64,000 nucleotides of DNA from Burkholderiales bacterium. GTDB taxonomy: Bacteria > Pseudomonadota > Gammaproteobacteria > Burkholderiales > Casimicrobiaceae. The translations under genes and the position numbers were made by a program. The stretch spans positions 51,853 to 115,852 of the forward strand of contig JAICKU010000002.1 in NCBI GenBank assembly GCA_025927765.1, read 5' to 3'. Positions 52,308 through 62,086 of the stretch are shown here, piece by piece; the first letter of the stretch is position 1, and the number at the start of each line of letters is the position of its first letter. Under the pieces are notes generated by a model. The model was given only the letters and a program-made list of their open reading frames with translations, made no database searches and was not told the origin of the DNA.

Positions 52308-54782
52308 GTGACCGCCGCCCACCTCGCTCCCCTCGTCGCCGACGCATTCGCGGCCGCCCGCGCGTGGTTCGCCTCGCAGGGCTTCACGCCGTTCGCGTTC
52401 CAGGAAGCCGCGTGGCGCGCGTATGCCGAAGGCCGCTCGGGGCTGTTGCATGCCCCCACCGGCATGGGGAAGACGTACGCGGCGCTCGTCGGACCACTCG
52501 CGCTCGGCGTACGCGGCGAGACGAACCGTCCGCCGCCGCTCACCGTGCTGTGGCTGACGCCGCTACGCGCCCTTGCCCAGGACACGACGCTCGCGCTGGC
52601 CAGGGCGGCGCAGGCGCTGCAGCCGCATTGGAGCGTCGGCGTACGAACCGGCGACACACCCACCTCCGAGCGCGCGCGCCAGGATCGCCGGCTGCCGACG
52701 ATCCTCGTCACCACGCCCGAGAGCCTGTCGCTGATGCTCTCGCGCGCCGATTGGCGCGAGCGTTTCGCGCATCTCGCGTGCGTGGTCGTCGACGAATGGC
52801 ACGAGCTGATGTCGACGAAGCGCGGCGTGCAGGTCGAGCTCGCGCTCGCGCGGCTCGAGACGAACACGCCCGAGCTTCGCATCTGGGGCCTGTCGGCAAC
52901 GCTTGCGAACCTCGAGGATGCGCGCGCGTGCCTGGTGGGTCCCGCGCACGCTGCGCACGCGTCGGTGATCGAGGGCATCGTGCCGAAGGACATCGCCATC
53001 GACACGGCGCGACCGCCGACGATCGAGCGCTTTCCGTGGGGTGGCCACATCGGCCTGAAGCTCCTGCCGCAGGTGATCCGCGCGATCGAGAACGCGCGCT
53101 CGACGCTGATCTTTACCAACGTACGTTCGGCCACCGAAATCTGGTATCGGGCGCTCCTCGACGCTCGTCCCGACTGGGCGGGGCAGATCGCGCTCCATCA
53201 CGGCTCGCTCGAGCGCGAGGTGCGCGACTTCGTCGAAGACGGCCTGCGCACGAACAAGTTGCGCGCGGTGGTATGTACGTCAAGCCTCGATCTCGGCGTC
53301 GATTTCGCACCGGTGGACCAGGTGCTGCAGATCGGCAGCCCGAAGGGCGTCGCGCGCCTGCTGCAGCGCGCGGGCCGCAGCGGGCACCGCCCGGGCGCCG
53401 TGTCGAAAATCACCGTCGTGCCGACGCAGGCGCTCGAGCTCGTCGAGGCCGCGGCCGCGCGCGAAGCCGCGCAAAATCGTGCGATCGAGCCGCGCACGCC
53501 GCTTCGCGCGCCCATCGACGTCCTCGTGCAGCACCTCGTCACCTGCGCGCTCGGCGGCGGCTTCCGGCCCACCGAGCTGCTGGCCGAAGTTCGGACCACA
53601 CATGCATACGCGGCGCTGGGCGACGACGAATGGCAATGGGCGCTCGACTTCGTCGCGCACGGCGGCGCCAGCCTCAACGCCTATCCTGAATATCGGCGCG
53701 TGGTGATCGGCGACGCCGGCATTGCGCAGGTGCCCGACCGTCAGATCGCCTATCGCCACAGGATGCAGATCGGCACGATCGTGTCCGACTCGAGCATCGT
53801 CGTGCATCTACGTAACGGCCGCAGGCTCGGCCACGTGGAGGAGTCGTTCATCGCGCGGCTGTCGCCCGGCGACTGCTTCGTGTTCGCCGGCCGCGTGCTC
53901 GAGTTCCTGCGCGTGCGCGAGATGACCGCATGGGTCGCGCCCGCGCCCGCGAAATCGGCCGTGGTCACGCGCTGGCTCGGCGCGAAGATGCCGCTGTCGA
54001 CGCTGCTCTCCGAACGCGTTCGGCGGCTCGTCGCCGAAGCCAAGCGTGGTCGTTACGATTCGCCCGAATTGGCACTCGTGCGGCCGCTCCTCGAGCTGCA
54101 GCGGCGCTGGTCGGCGTTGCCCGACGAGCGCGAATGGCTGTGCGAGCGCATGAAGCTGCGCGACGGTCATTACGCGTTCTTCTATCCGTTCGAAGGACGC
54201 CTTGCGCATCTCGGCCTCGCGACACTGTTCGCGTATCGGCTGTCGCGCGCAACGCCACGCTCGTTCAGCCTGATGATCAACGACTACGGCTTCGGCCTCC
54301 GCGCAGCCGAGCCCTTCGAGCTCGGCTTGCGCGACATCGGAACGCTGCTCGCGGCACCGGACGTCGAATCCGATATCCTCGCGGGCCTCAACGCCGCGGA
54401 ACTCGGGCGCCGGCAGTTTCGCGAGATCGCACGCGTCGCGGGGCTCGTGTTCCAGGGCTACCCCGGCCAGCCGCAATCGAACCGGCAGTTGCAGGCGTCG
54501 AGCGGCCTCTTGTGGGACGTCTTCAGCGAATACGATCCGCAGAACCGGCTGCTCGCGCAGGCCACGCGCGAAGTGCTCGAGCGGCAGATCGAAGCGCCGC
54601 GGCTCGAGGCTGCGCTCGCACGCATGCGGCGCGCGCGCGCCATCGTGACGACGCCTTCGCGCCCGACGCCGTTCGCGTTTCCGCTGGTGGTCGAGCTCTT
54701 TCGCGAGAAGCTGACGACGGAGGCGCTGGAAGCGCGTGTGGCGCGGATGGTGGCCGATCTCGAGAAGGCGGCCGGGGTTTAG
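52308..54782 (+). CDS. Ligase-associated DNA damage response DEXH-box helicase (Lhr-core type)
   Basis: FTPFAFQEAAWRAYAEGRSGLLHAPTGMGKTYAALVGPLAL...VVVDEWHELMSTKRGVQVELALARLE...LQRAGRSGHRPG; GTG start inferred, upstream ATG at 52185 possible. Confidence 0.88.
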   Translation: MTAAHLAPLVADAFAAARAWFASQGFTPFAFQEAAWRAYAEGRSGLLHAPTGMGKTYAALVGPLALGVRGETNRPPPLTVLWLTPLRALAQDTTLALARAAQALQPHWSVGVRTGDTPTSERARQDRRLPTILVTTPESLSLMLSRADWRERFAHLACVVVDEWHELMSTKRGVQVELALARLETNTPELRIWGLSATLANLEDARACLVGPAHAAHASVIEGIVPKDIAIDTARPPTIERFPWGGHIGLKLLPQVIRAIENARSTLIFTNVRSATEIWYRALLDARPDWAGQIALHHGSLEREVRDFVEDGLRTNKLRAVVCTSSLDLGVDFAPVDQVLQIGSPKGVARLLQRAGRSGHRPGAVSKITVVPTQALELVEAAAAREAAQNRAIEPRTPLRAPIDVLVQHLVTCALGGGFRPTELLAEVRTTHAYAALGDDEWQWALDFVAHGGASLNAYPEYRRVVIGDAGIAQVPDRQIAYRHRMQIGTIVSDSSIVVHLRNGRRLGHVEESFIARLSPGDCFVFAGRVLEFLRVREMTAWVAPAPAKSAVVTRWLGAKMPLSTLLSERVRRLVAEAKRGRYDSPELALVRPLLELQRRWSALPDEREWLCERMKLRDGHYAFFYPFEGRLAHLGLATLFAYRLSRATPRSFSLMINDYGFGLRAAEPFELGLRDIGTLLAAPDVESDILAGLNAAELGRRQFREIARVAGLVFQGYPGQPQSNRQLQASSGLLWDVFSEYDPQNRLLAQATREVLERQIEAPRLEAALARMRRARAIVTTPSRPTPFAFPLVVELFREKLTTEALEARVARMVADLEKAAGV

Positions 54783-54830
54783 GGTCGCACTCGAAATGCG
54801 GTACCGTATTTGGAGTGTGACCCCGAATTT
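54780..54830. repeat. Dispersed intergenic palindrome copy D
   Basis: agggtcgcactcgaaatgcggtaccgtatttggagtgtgaccccg, imperfect palindrome centred on ggtacc; contains the helicase stop codon. Confidence 0.8.
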
Positions 54831-54842
54831 CCCGAGGACCCG

Positions 54843-55619
<777 letters not shown>

Positions 55620-55626
55620 CCGCAAC

Positions 55627-55702
55627 AGCAGGGTCAGGCTCCACTTCCGGCGATCGCTCGGGAATTTCGCCGATCCGACCGGAAGTGGAGTCCGACCGTA
55701 CT
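55627..55702. repeat. Dispersed intergenic palindrome copy E
   Basis: agcagggtcaggctccacttccgg (55627-55650) vs ccggaagtggagtccgaccgtact (55679-55702), 20/24 paired. Confidence 0.8.
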
Positions 55703-55722
55703 TTCGCTGACCTACTTTCTCG

Positions 55723-56076
55723 TCAGCGCTTTGCGGCGAGCGCCGCTGCCTGGCGAATCAGGTTGCCGGAACGCGTGCCGGAGCGGCAGAAGGCGAGTGT
55801 CGGCTTCGGCAGCGTGTCCAGGAGCTCACGCATGCGCGCGATTTCCTGCGGCGTTTGAAACCCGGACTGCACGGGCAGGAACGCGTAGGCGAGGCCCGCG
55901 TCGTTCGCGGCCTTTGCGATCGCCTCCGACGTCGGTTGGACCGGTCCGCCTTCGAAGTCGGGACGATTGTTGATGATGCTCTGGAAACCGCTTTGCGCCG
56001 CTTCTGCAATATCGCCGGGCGCAAGCTGCGGCGCGGTCGCGAGGTCGGGCGTGATCCAGGTGACGGTGAGTGCCAT
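55723..56076 (-). CDS. TIGR01244-type phosphatase/sulfur transferase (DUF442 family)
   Basis: FQSIINNRPDFEGGPVQPTSEAIAKAANDAGLAYAFLPVQSGFQTPQEIARMRELLDTLPKPTLAFCRSGTRSGNL; CxxxxxR P-loop. Confidence 0.9.
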   Translation of the reverse strand: MALTVTWITPDLATAPQLAPGDIAEAAQSGFQSIINNRPDFEGGPVQPTSEAIAKAANDAGLAYAFLPVQSGFQTPQEIARMRELLDTLPKPTLAFCRSGTRSGNLIRQAAALAAKR

Positions 56077-56094
56077 TGAAGATCCTCGATGGGT

Positions 56095-56910
56095 TTACGG
56101 TGCGCCAGCGCGCGCGGGGCGCCGATCGAGCAGGCGATACAGCCAGCCCAGGCCCGCTGCCGTGCCGTTCGCCGGACGATACTCGCAGCCGACGTACCCT
56201 TCGTACTTCGACTCGTCGAGCACCTTGAAAAGCCACGCGTAGTTCACTTCGCCGACGTCGGGCTCGTGCCGGCCCGGCACGCCGGCAATCTGCACGTGCC
56301 CGATGTGCGGCAGGTAATGGCGGAACTTCTCGGTCAGGTCGCCTTCGACGATCTGCGCGTGATAGAAATCCATCTGCACCTTGAGGTTGCTCGCGCCCAC
56401 CTCCTGTCGGATCGCGTGCGCGTCGGCCTGCGTCTGCAGCAGGTAACCCGGCACGTCGCGCGGATTGATCGGCTCGATCAGCACCGTCACGCCCTGCGCG
56501 GCCGCTTCGCTCGCTGCCTGCTTGAGATTGCGCACGTACGTGCGTCGGCGCCGCGCACGCTCGTCGTCGTCGGCGCCCTCCGGCAGCACGCCCGCCATCA
56601 CGTGCACGTTCGTGCATTCGAGCGCGCGCGCGTATTGCAGCGCCTGCGCGATGCTCGCAGTGAACTCGTGCTCGCGCCCCGGCAGCGAGGCGAGGCCGCG
56701 ATCGCCCGCCTGCCAGTCGCCGGGCGGCGCGTTGATCAGTACGACGTCGACGCGATGCGCACGCTGCTCGGCCACGATCTCCTGCAGCCGATACTCGTAC
56801 GCGAACGCGAACTCGACGGCGCGAAATCCGGCGTGCGCCGCTTCGGCGAAGCGCTGCAGGAACGGCACTTCGTGGAACAGGAACGACAGGTTGGCGGAAA
56901 AGCGCGGCAT
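56095..56910 (-). CDS. Hydroxypyruvate isomerase family TIM-barrel protein (Hyi/OtnI-like)
   Basis: MPRFSANLSFLFHEVPFLQRFAEAAHAGFRAVEFAFAYEYRLQEIV...FYHAQIVEGDLTEKFRHYLPHIGHVQIAGVPGRHEPDVGEVNY. Confidence 0.93.
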   Translation of the reverse strand: MPRFSANLSFLFHEVPFLQRFAEAAHAGFRAVEFAFAYEYRLQEIVAEQRAHRVDVVLINAPPGDWQAGDRGLASLPGREHEFTASIAQALQYARALECTNVHVMAGVLPEGADDDERARRRRTYVRNLKQAASEAAAQGVTVLIEPINPRDVPGYLLQTQADAHAIRQEVGASNLKVQMDFYHAQIVEGDLTEKFRHYLPHIGHVQIAGVPGRHEPDVGEVNYAWLFKVLDESKYEGYVGCEYRPANGTAAGLGWLYRLLDRRPARAGAP

Positions 56911-57057
56911 GGGTTCGGTGACGGTCGTCGCCTACAATTGTGCCTGCGTTCGCGCGTCGCGAACATCGAAAGTGCGACGACGCCCTCGCCCACGCCCGTG
57001 TCAACCCTTCCGCTGCCGCTCGATACGCCCGGCCGATCGCCGGCGGGCGCGCCCACG

Positions 57058-57708
57058 ATGCCGCTCGCGATCGCCGGCGAGCGCGTGCTGCTGCATGCAG
57101 CGCGCGCGCTGTCTTGGCCGCGCGAGCGCACGGTGTTCGTCGCCGACGTGCATCTCGGCAAGGCGGCGGCGTTTCGCGCGGGCGGCGTCCCGCTGCCTCG
57201 CGGATCGACGGCGACGGACCTGCGCAAGCTCGCGGAGCTCGTGGCGCAATGCGACGCGCAACGGCTGGTGGTGCTCGGCGATTTCCTGCACGCGAAGGCG
57301 GGCCGCGTCGCGGCGCTCGACGCCGCGTTCGTTGCCTGGCGCGATGCGCACCCCGCGCTCGACGTCGTGCTCGTGCGCGGCAACCACGATGTGCGCGCCG
57401 GCGATCCGCCGGCCGCGTGGCGCGTCGACATCGTCGACGAGCCGCATGCGTTCGCCCCGTTTCTCGCCTGCCACCACGTCGTCTCGCCCCGCTCGGGCTA
57501 CGCGCTCTGCGGGCACGTGCACCCGGGCGTGCGCATCGTCGGCGAGGATGACGCTGCGCGGGTGCCTTGTTTCGTCGTCGGTGAGCGGCGCACGGTGCTG
57601 CCGGCGTTCGGTCGCTTCACCGGGCTCGCGGAAGCGACCGCCGACGCGAGCGATCGCGTGATCGCGATCGCCGGCCGCGCGCTCTTCGAGTTGCCCGTGC
57701 GCCGCTAG
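57058..57708 (+). CDS. pdeM: Ligase-associated DNA damage response endonuclease PdeM (metallophosphoesterase)
   Basis: RTVFVADVHLGKAAAFRAGGVPLPRGSTATDLRKLAELVAQCDAQRLVVLGDFLHAKAGR...VRGNHDVRAGD...CGHVHPGVRI. Confidence 0.88.
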   Translation: MPLAIAGERVLLHAARALSWPRERTVFVADVHLGKAAAFRAGGVPLPRGSTATDLRKLAELVAQCDAQRLVVLGDFLHAKAGRVAALDAAFVAWRDAHPALDVVLVRGNHDVRAGDPPAAWRVDIVDEPHAFAPFLACHHVVSPRSGYALCGHVHPGVRIVGEDDAARVPCFVVGERRTVLPAFGRFTGLAEATADASDRVIAIAGRALFELPVRR

Positions 57709-57815
57709 CGCGAGGACAACCCGCATCGTTCACGGCGCATGCGCGGTCGCGAAATTGTGCGACGCGGCAAATGCCCGCTGTCGCAAAACTGCAACGCCCG
57801 CGTAATCCCGTTCGG

Positions 57816-57998
57816 TGTGGACAAGACGGTGGATAGACGGTGCACGCACCGGTGATGCTTCGTGCGGACGCACGTAGAGCGCTGTTTGCACACACGCTTT
57901 GAGCCCCCGGGCCTGTGGAGCAAAAAAGCCTTGCACGGCCCCCGTTGGACTACTATGCTTTGTGCCGCGGTATCCGAACAGTACAAGATATAGTAGGT
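57816..57998 (+). promoter_or_regulatory. nrdA promoter region with two NrdR-box-like and DnaA-box-like sites
   Basis: tgtggacaa (57816-57824, 8/9 to TGTGGATAA) and ggtggatag; TTGCAC (57931-57936)-N17-TATGCT (57954-57959); NrdR-like ctactatgctttgtgc (57950-57965) and acaagatatagtaggt (57983-57998), 33 nt start to start. Confidence 0.5.
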
Positions 57999-58034
57999 TT
58001 CGATCCAAGACGCCCGGAACAAAGGAGACCCTCC

Positions 58035-61000
58035 ATGCGCATCGCCCCCGCTCCCACATCGTCCACCGCCACGCCTTTGCGCGACACGATTGCGGGAGAC
58101 CCGGGAGACGCGATGACGACTGCGGCCGATCCGCGCTTCGCGCAATTCAAGGTGATCCGACGCAACGGCGCGGTGGTGGGGTTCGAGCCCGCGAAAATCT
58201 CGATCGCGATGACCAAGGCGTTCCTCGCCGTCAACGGCGGGCACGGCGCCGGCTCCGCACGCGTGCGCGATACCGTGACGCGGCTCACCGAAGTGGTGGC
58301 GGCGGCGCTCATGAAGCGCAAGCCCGACGGCGGCGCGATCCACATCGAGGAGATCCAGGACCAGGTCGAGCTCGCGCTGATGCGCGGCGGCGAGCACGAG
58401 GTCGCGCGCGCCTACGTGCTGTACCGCGAAAAGCGCACGCAGGAGCGCCAGCAGAAGCAGCGTGAGTCGCAGAAGGCCGAGGACACCACGCTCCACGTCG
58501 TCGACGACGGCGTGCGCAAGCCGCTCGATTTCGACCGCCTCTCCGGCCTCGTCAACGCGTCCTGCGAGGGGCTCACCGACGTCGAGCCCAACCGCATCCT
58601 GAAGGCGACGCTCAAGGACCTCTACGACGGCGTGCCGATGGAGGAAGTACGCAAGTGCGTCGTGCTCGCCGCGCGCACGTTGATCGAGAAGGATCCGGCC
58701 TATTCGTATGTGACCGCGCGCCTGCTGCTCGACGCGCTGCGCTTCGAGGCGCTGGGCTTCGAAGCGACGCAGGCCGACATGGTCACGCAGTACGCCGAGT
58801 ACTTCCCGCAGTTCGTCAAGCACGGCATCAAGATCGGGCTTCTCAACGAAGCGCTCGCGAGCTTCGACCTCGCGCGTCTCGGCGCGGCGCTGAAGCCAGG
58901 GCGCGACCTGCAGTTCGGTTACCTCGGCCTGCAGACGCTCTACGACCGCTACTTCCTCGTCGACCAGTACGTCGGCGGGCGTCACTTCGAGCTGCCGCAG
59001 TGCTTCTTCATGCGCGTCGCGATGGGCCTCGCGCTGAACGAGATCGACCGCGAGGCGCGCGCGATCGAGTTCTACGACGTGCTGTCGACGTTCGACTTCA
59101 TGAGCTCGACGCCCACGCTCTTCAATTCGGGCACGCATCGGTCGCAGCTGTCGTCGTGCTACCTCACGACGGTCGCTGACGACCTGGACGGCATCTACGA
59201 GGCGATCAAGGAGAACGCGCTCCTCTCGAAGTTCGCGGGCGGCCTCGGCAACGACTGGACGAACGTCCGCGCGATGGGCTCGCACATCAAGGGCACCAAC
59301 GGCAAGTCGCAGGGCGTGGTGCCGTTCCTGAAGGTCGTCAACGACACCGCGGTCGCGGTCAACCAATGCTTCGCGCCCGACACGCCCGTGTACACCGCGC
59401 GCGGCGTGCTGCCCATCCGCCAGGTGCGCGAGGGCGACCTCGTGGTCGGCCAGAGCGGCGTGTATCGCGAAGTGATGGAGAAGCTCGTCTACGAGCAGAA
59501 GGACGCGATGGTCGCGATCGACGTCAAGCACACGATCGCACCCATCGAAGTCACCACAGGCCATCCGTTCTGGGCGCTGACCGGCGTGCCGCTCGAGCAG
59601 GCGAGCGGGCGCACGCACGAGTGGCTCGCGAAGGGCAAGGTGGCGCCGCGCTGGGTGGACGCGGGCGAACTGCGTGTCGGCGATTACGTCGGCTTCACGG
59701 TGCCGAACGAAACGGTGGCGGTCGACGGCCTCACCGAGGACGATGCGCGCCTGTACGGCATCCTGCTCGGCGATGGCCACGTGTCGAAGGATGGCCGGCA
59801 ATGGAGCGTGTCGGGCAACCCGCAGCGCGACGAGCATCTCGCGTTCGTGCGCGCGTACCTCAGCGCCCGTGGCGTGGCGTTCCACGAGGTGCAGCGCGGC
59901 GAGCGCCATGCGCAGATGCAGTGGGCCGCCGACATGGGCGTCGTGCGCGACGCGACCACCGGCCGCGTCGTCGACTCGGTGGCGCACACCCTCCCCTTCA
60001 CCTACGACGATCTCTACGACGCCGATCACCGCAAGCGCGTCGCGCCGCGCCTTGCGCACCTGCCGCGCCCGCACACGCGCGCGCTGCTGCGCGGTGTGCT
60101 CGAATCCGACGGCGGCGTGTCGCGCGGCACCGAGATCTACTTCACCACCGCGTCGGCGCCGCTCGCCGAAGGCGTGCGCTACCAGTGCCTGCGGCTCGGC
60201 GTGCCCGTCGCGGGCCAGCGTCGCCGTCGTGATCACGTCACCCGCCGCGATGGCGCAGCCACCTTCCGCGGTGCCACGACCTGCATCGACCTGCGCATTC
60301 CGGCGGTGCCGGAGATCGCCGAACTCGTCGGCTGCAAGCCGATCGCCAAGCGCAACTGGATCACGCTCGGCAACACGGTGTTTTCGCGCATTCGCGCGGT
60401 GCAGCCGATCACGCCGAAGCCGCTCGTCGTCGATTTGAAGGTCGACGCCGATGCGTCGTACCTGACGGCGTCGGGGCTCGCGCACAACGGCGGCAAGCGC
60501 AAGGGCGCGGTGTGCACGTACCTCGAGACGTGGCACCTCGACATCGAGGAGTTCCTCGAGCTGCGCAAGAACACCGGCGACGACCGGCGCCGCACGCACG
60601 ACATGAACACGGCGAACTGGATTCCAGACCTCTTCATGAAGCGCGTGATGGAAGGCGGCGAGTGGACGCTGTTCTCGCCGGCCGACGTGCCCGACCTGCA
60701 CGACAAGTGGGGCCGCGCGTTCGAGGACGCGTACGCGCGCTACGAGGACAAGGCCGCGCGCGGCGAGTTGAAGCTCCACAAGCGCATTCCCGCCGTGCAG
60801 TTGTGGCGAAAGATGCTGTCGATGCTGTTCGAGACCGGGCATCCGTGGATCACGTTCAAGGACGCCTGCAACGTGCGCTCGCCGCAGCAGCACGTGGGAA
60901 CCGTGCATAGCTCCAACCTCTGCACCGAGATCACGCTCAACACGAGCGCCACCGAAATTGCCGTCTGCAACCTGGGCTCGGTGAACCTGCTCGCGCACAT

Positions 61001-62063
61001 GCGCGAAGTCGACGGCCGCTTCGAGCTCGACCACGCGAAGTTGAAGCGCACGATCACGACCGCGATGCGCATGCTCGACAACGTGATCGACATCAACTAC
61101 TACGCGGTGCCGAAGGCGCGCAACTCGAACCTGCGGCATCGGCCGGTGGGCCTCGGCATCATGGGCTTCCAGGATTGCCTGCACGCGATGCGCGTGCCGT
61201 ATGCGTCGGACGAGGCGCTCGCGTTCGCCGACACGTCGATGGAAGCGGTGTGCTTCCACGCCTACTGGGCGTCGACGGAGCTGGCGGAGGAACGCGGACG
61301 TTACGCGTCGTACAAGGGCAGCCTCTGGGATCGCGGCATCCTGCCGCAGGACACGCTCGCGCTGCTGCGCGACGAGCGCGGCGGCTACGTCGAGATCGAC
61401 GAGGCGGCCACCCTCGACTGGGACGCGCTGCGCAAGCGCATCGGCGAGCACGGCATGCGCAACTCCAACTGCGTCGCGATCGCACCGACGGCGACGATTT
61501 CGAACATCATCGGCGTGGCCGCATCGATCGAGCCCGATTACCAGAACCTCTACGTCAAGTCGAACCTGTCGGGCGAGTTCACCGTGGTGAACGAGCAGCT
61601 CGTTCGCGACTTGAAGGCGCGCAATCTGTGGGACGACGTGATGGTGTCGGACTTGAAGTACTTCGACGGCTCGCTCGCGAAGATCGACCGCATCCCGCCG
61701 GAGCTGCGCGCGTTGTATGCAACGGCGTTCGAAGTCGAGCCTGCGTGGATCGTCGAGGCCGGTGCGCGGCGCCAGAAGTGGATCGATCAGGCGCAGAGCC
61801 TCAACATCTACATGTCGGGCGTATCCGGCAAGAAGCTCGACGAAACGTACAAGCTCGCATGGCAGCGCGGCCTCAAGACCACCTACTACCTGCGCTCGCT
61901 CGGCGCGACATCGGCCGAGAAGTCGACGGGCCGCGGCGGCGAGCTCAATGCGGTGGCCGCGTCGGCGCCGGCGATCACGGCCGCGCCCGCGGCCGTAGCC
62001 GCGGAGCCGGCCGAGCCGAAGTTCTGCTCGATCGACAATCCCGAGTGCGAGGCGTGCCAGTAG
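58035..62063 (+). CDS. nrdA: Ribonucleoside-diphosphate reductase subunit alpha, class Ia, intein-containing
   Basis: ATP-cone N-terminus, SSCYLTTVADDLDGIYEAIKENALLSKFAGGLGNDW, NLCTEITLN, C-terminal CSIDNPECEACQ; interrupted in frame by a Hint domain. Confidence 0.96.
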   Translation: MRIAPAPTSSTATPLRDTIAGDPGDAMTTAADPRFAQFKVIRRNGAVVGFEPAKISIAMTKAFLAVNGGHGAGSARVRDTVTRLTEVVAAALMKRKPDGGAIHIEEIQDQVELALMRGGEHEVARAYVLYREKRTQERQQKQRESQKAEDTTLHVVDDGVRKPLDFDRLSGLVNASCEGLTDVEPNRILKATLKDLYDGVPMEEVRKCVVLAARTLIEKDPAYSYVTARLLLDALRFEALGFEATQADMVTQYAEYFPQFVKHGIKIGLLNEALASFDLARLGAALKPGRDLQFGYLGLQTLYDRYFLVDQYVGGRHFELPQCFFMRVAMGLALNEIDREARAIEFYDVLSTFDFMSSTPTLFNSGTHRSQLSSCYLTTVADDLDGIYEAIKENALLSKFAGGLGNDWTNVRAMGSHIKGTNGKSQGVVPFLKVVNDTAVAVNQCFAPDTPVYTARGVLPIRQVREGDLVVGQSGVYREVMEKLVYEQKDAMVAIDVKHTIAPIEVTTGHPFWALTGVPLEQASGRTHEWLAKGKVAPRWVDAGELRVGDYVGFTVPNETVAVDGLTEDDARLYGILLGDGHVSKDGRQWSVSGNPQRDEHLAFVRAYLSARGVAFHEVQRGERHAQMQWAADMGVVRDATTGRVVDSVAHTLPFTYDDLYDADHRKRVAPRLAHLPRPHTRALLRGVLESDGGVSRGTEIYFTTASAPLAEGVRYQCLRLGVPVAGQRRRRDHVTRRDGAATFRGATTCIDLRIPAVPEIAELVGCKPIAKRNWITLGNTVFSRIRAVQPITPKPLVVDLKVDADASYLTASGLAHNGGKRKGAVCTYLETWHLDIEEFLELRKNTGDDRRRTHDMNTANWIPDLFMKRVMEGGEWTLFSPADVPDLHDKWGRAFEDAYARYEDKAARGELKLHKRIPAVQLWRKMLSMLFETGHPWITFKDACNVRSPQQHVGTVHSSNLCTEITLNTSATEIAVCNLGSVNLLAHMREVDGRFELDHAKLKRTITTAMRMLDNVIDINYYAVPKARNSNLRHRPVGLGIMGFQDCLHAMRVPYASDEALAFADTSMEAVCFHAYWASTELAEERGRYASYKGSLWDRGILPQDTLALLRDERGGYVEIDEAATLDWDALRKRIGEHGMRNSNCVAIAPTATISNIIGVAASIEPDYQNLYVKSNLSGEFTVVNEQLVRDLKARNLWDDVMVSDLKYFDGSLAKIDRIPPELRALYATAFEVEPAWIVEAGARRQKWIDQAQSLNIYMSGVSGKKLDETYKLAWQRGLKTTYYLRSLGATSAEKSTGRGGELNAVAASAPAITAAPAAVAAEPAEPKFCSIDNPECEACQ
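59367..60488 (+). mobile_element. Intein (374 aa) with LAGLIDADG homing endonuclease domain in NrdA
   Basis: Starts VNQ|CFAPDTPVYTARGVLPIRQVREGDLVVG, block B VTTGHPFW, LAGLIDADG-type motifs LYGILLGDGHVS (59751-59786) and ALLRGVLESDGGV (60081-60119), ends DLKVDADASYLTASGLAHN|GGKRKGA. Confidence 0.93.
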
Positions 62064-62086
62064 CGACCTCCGTACGGCGCGCAGCG

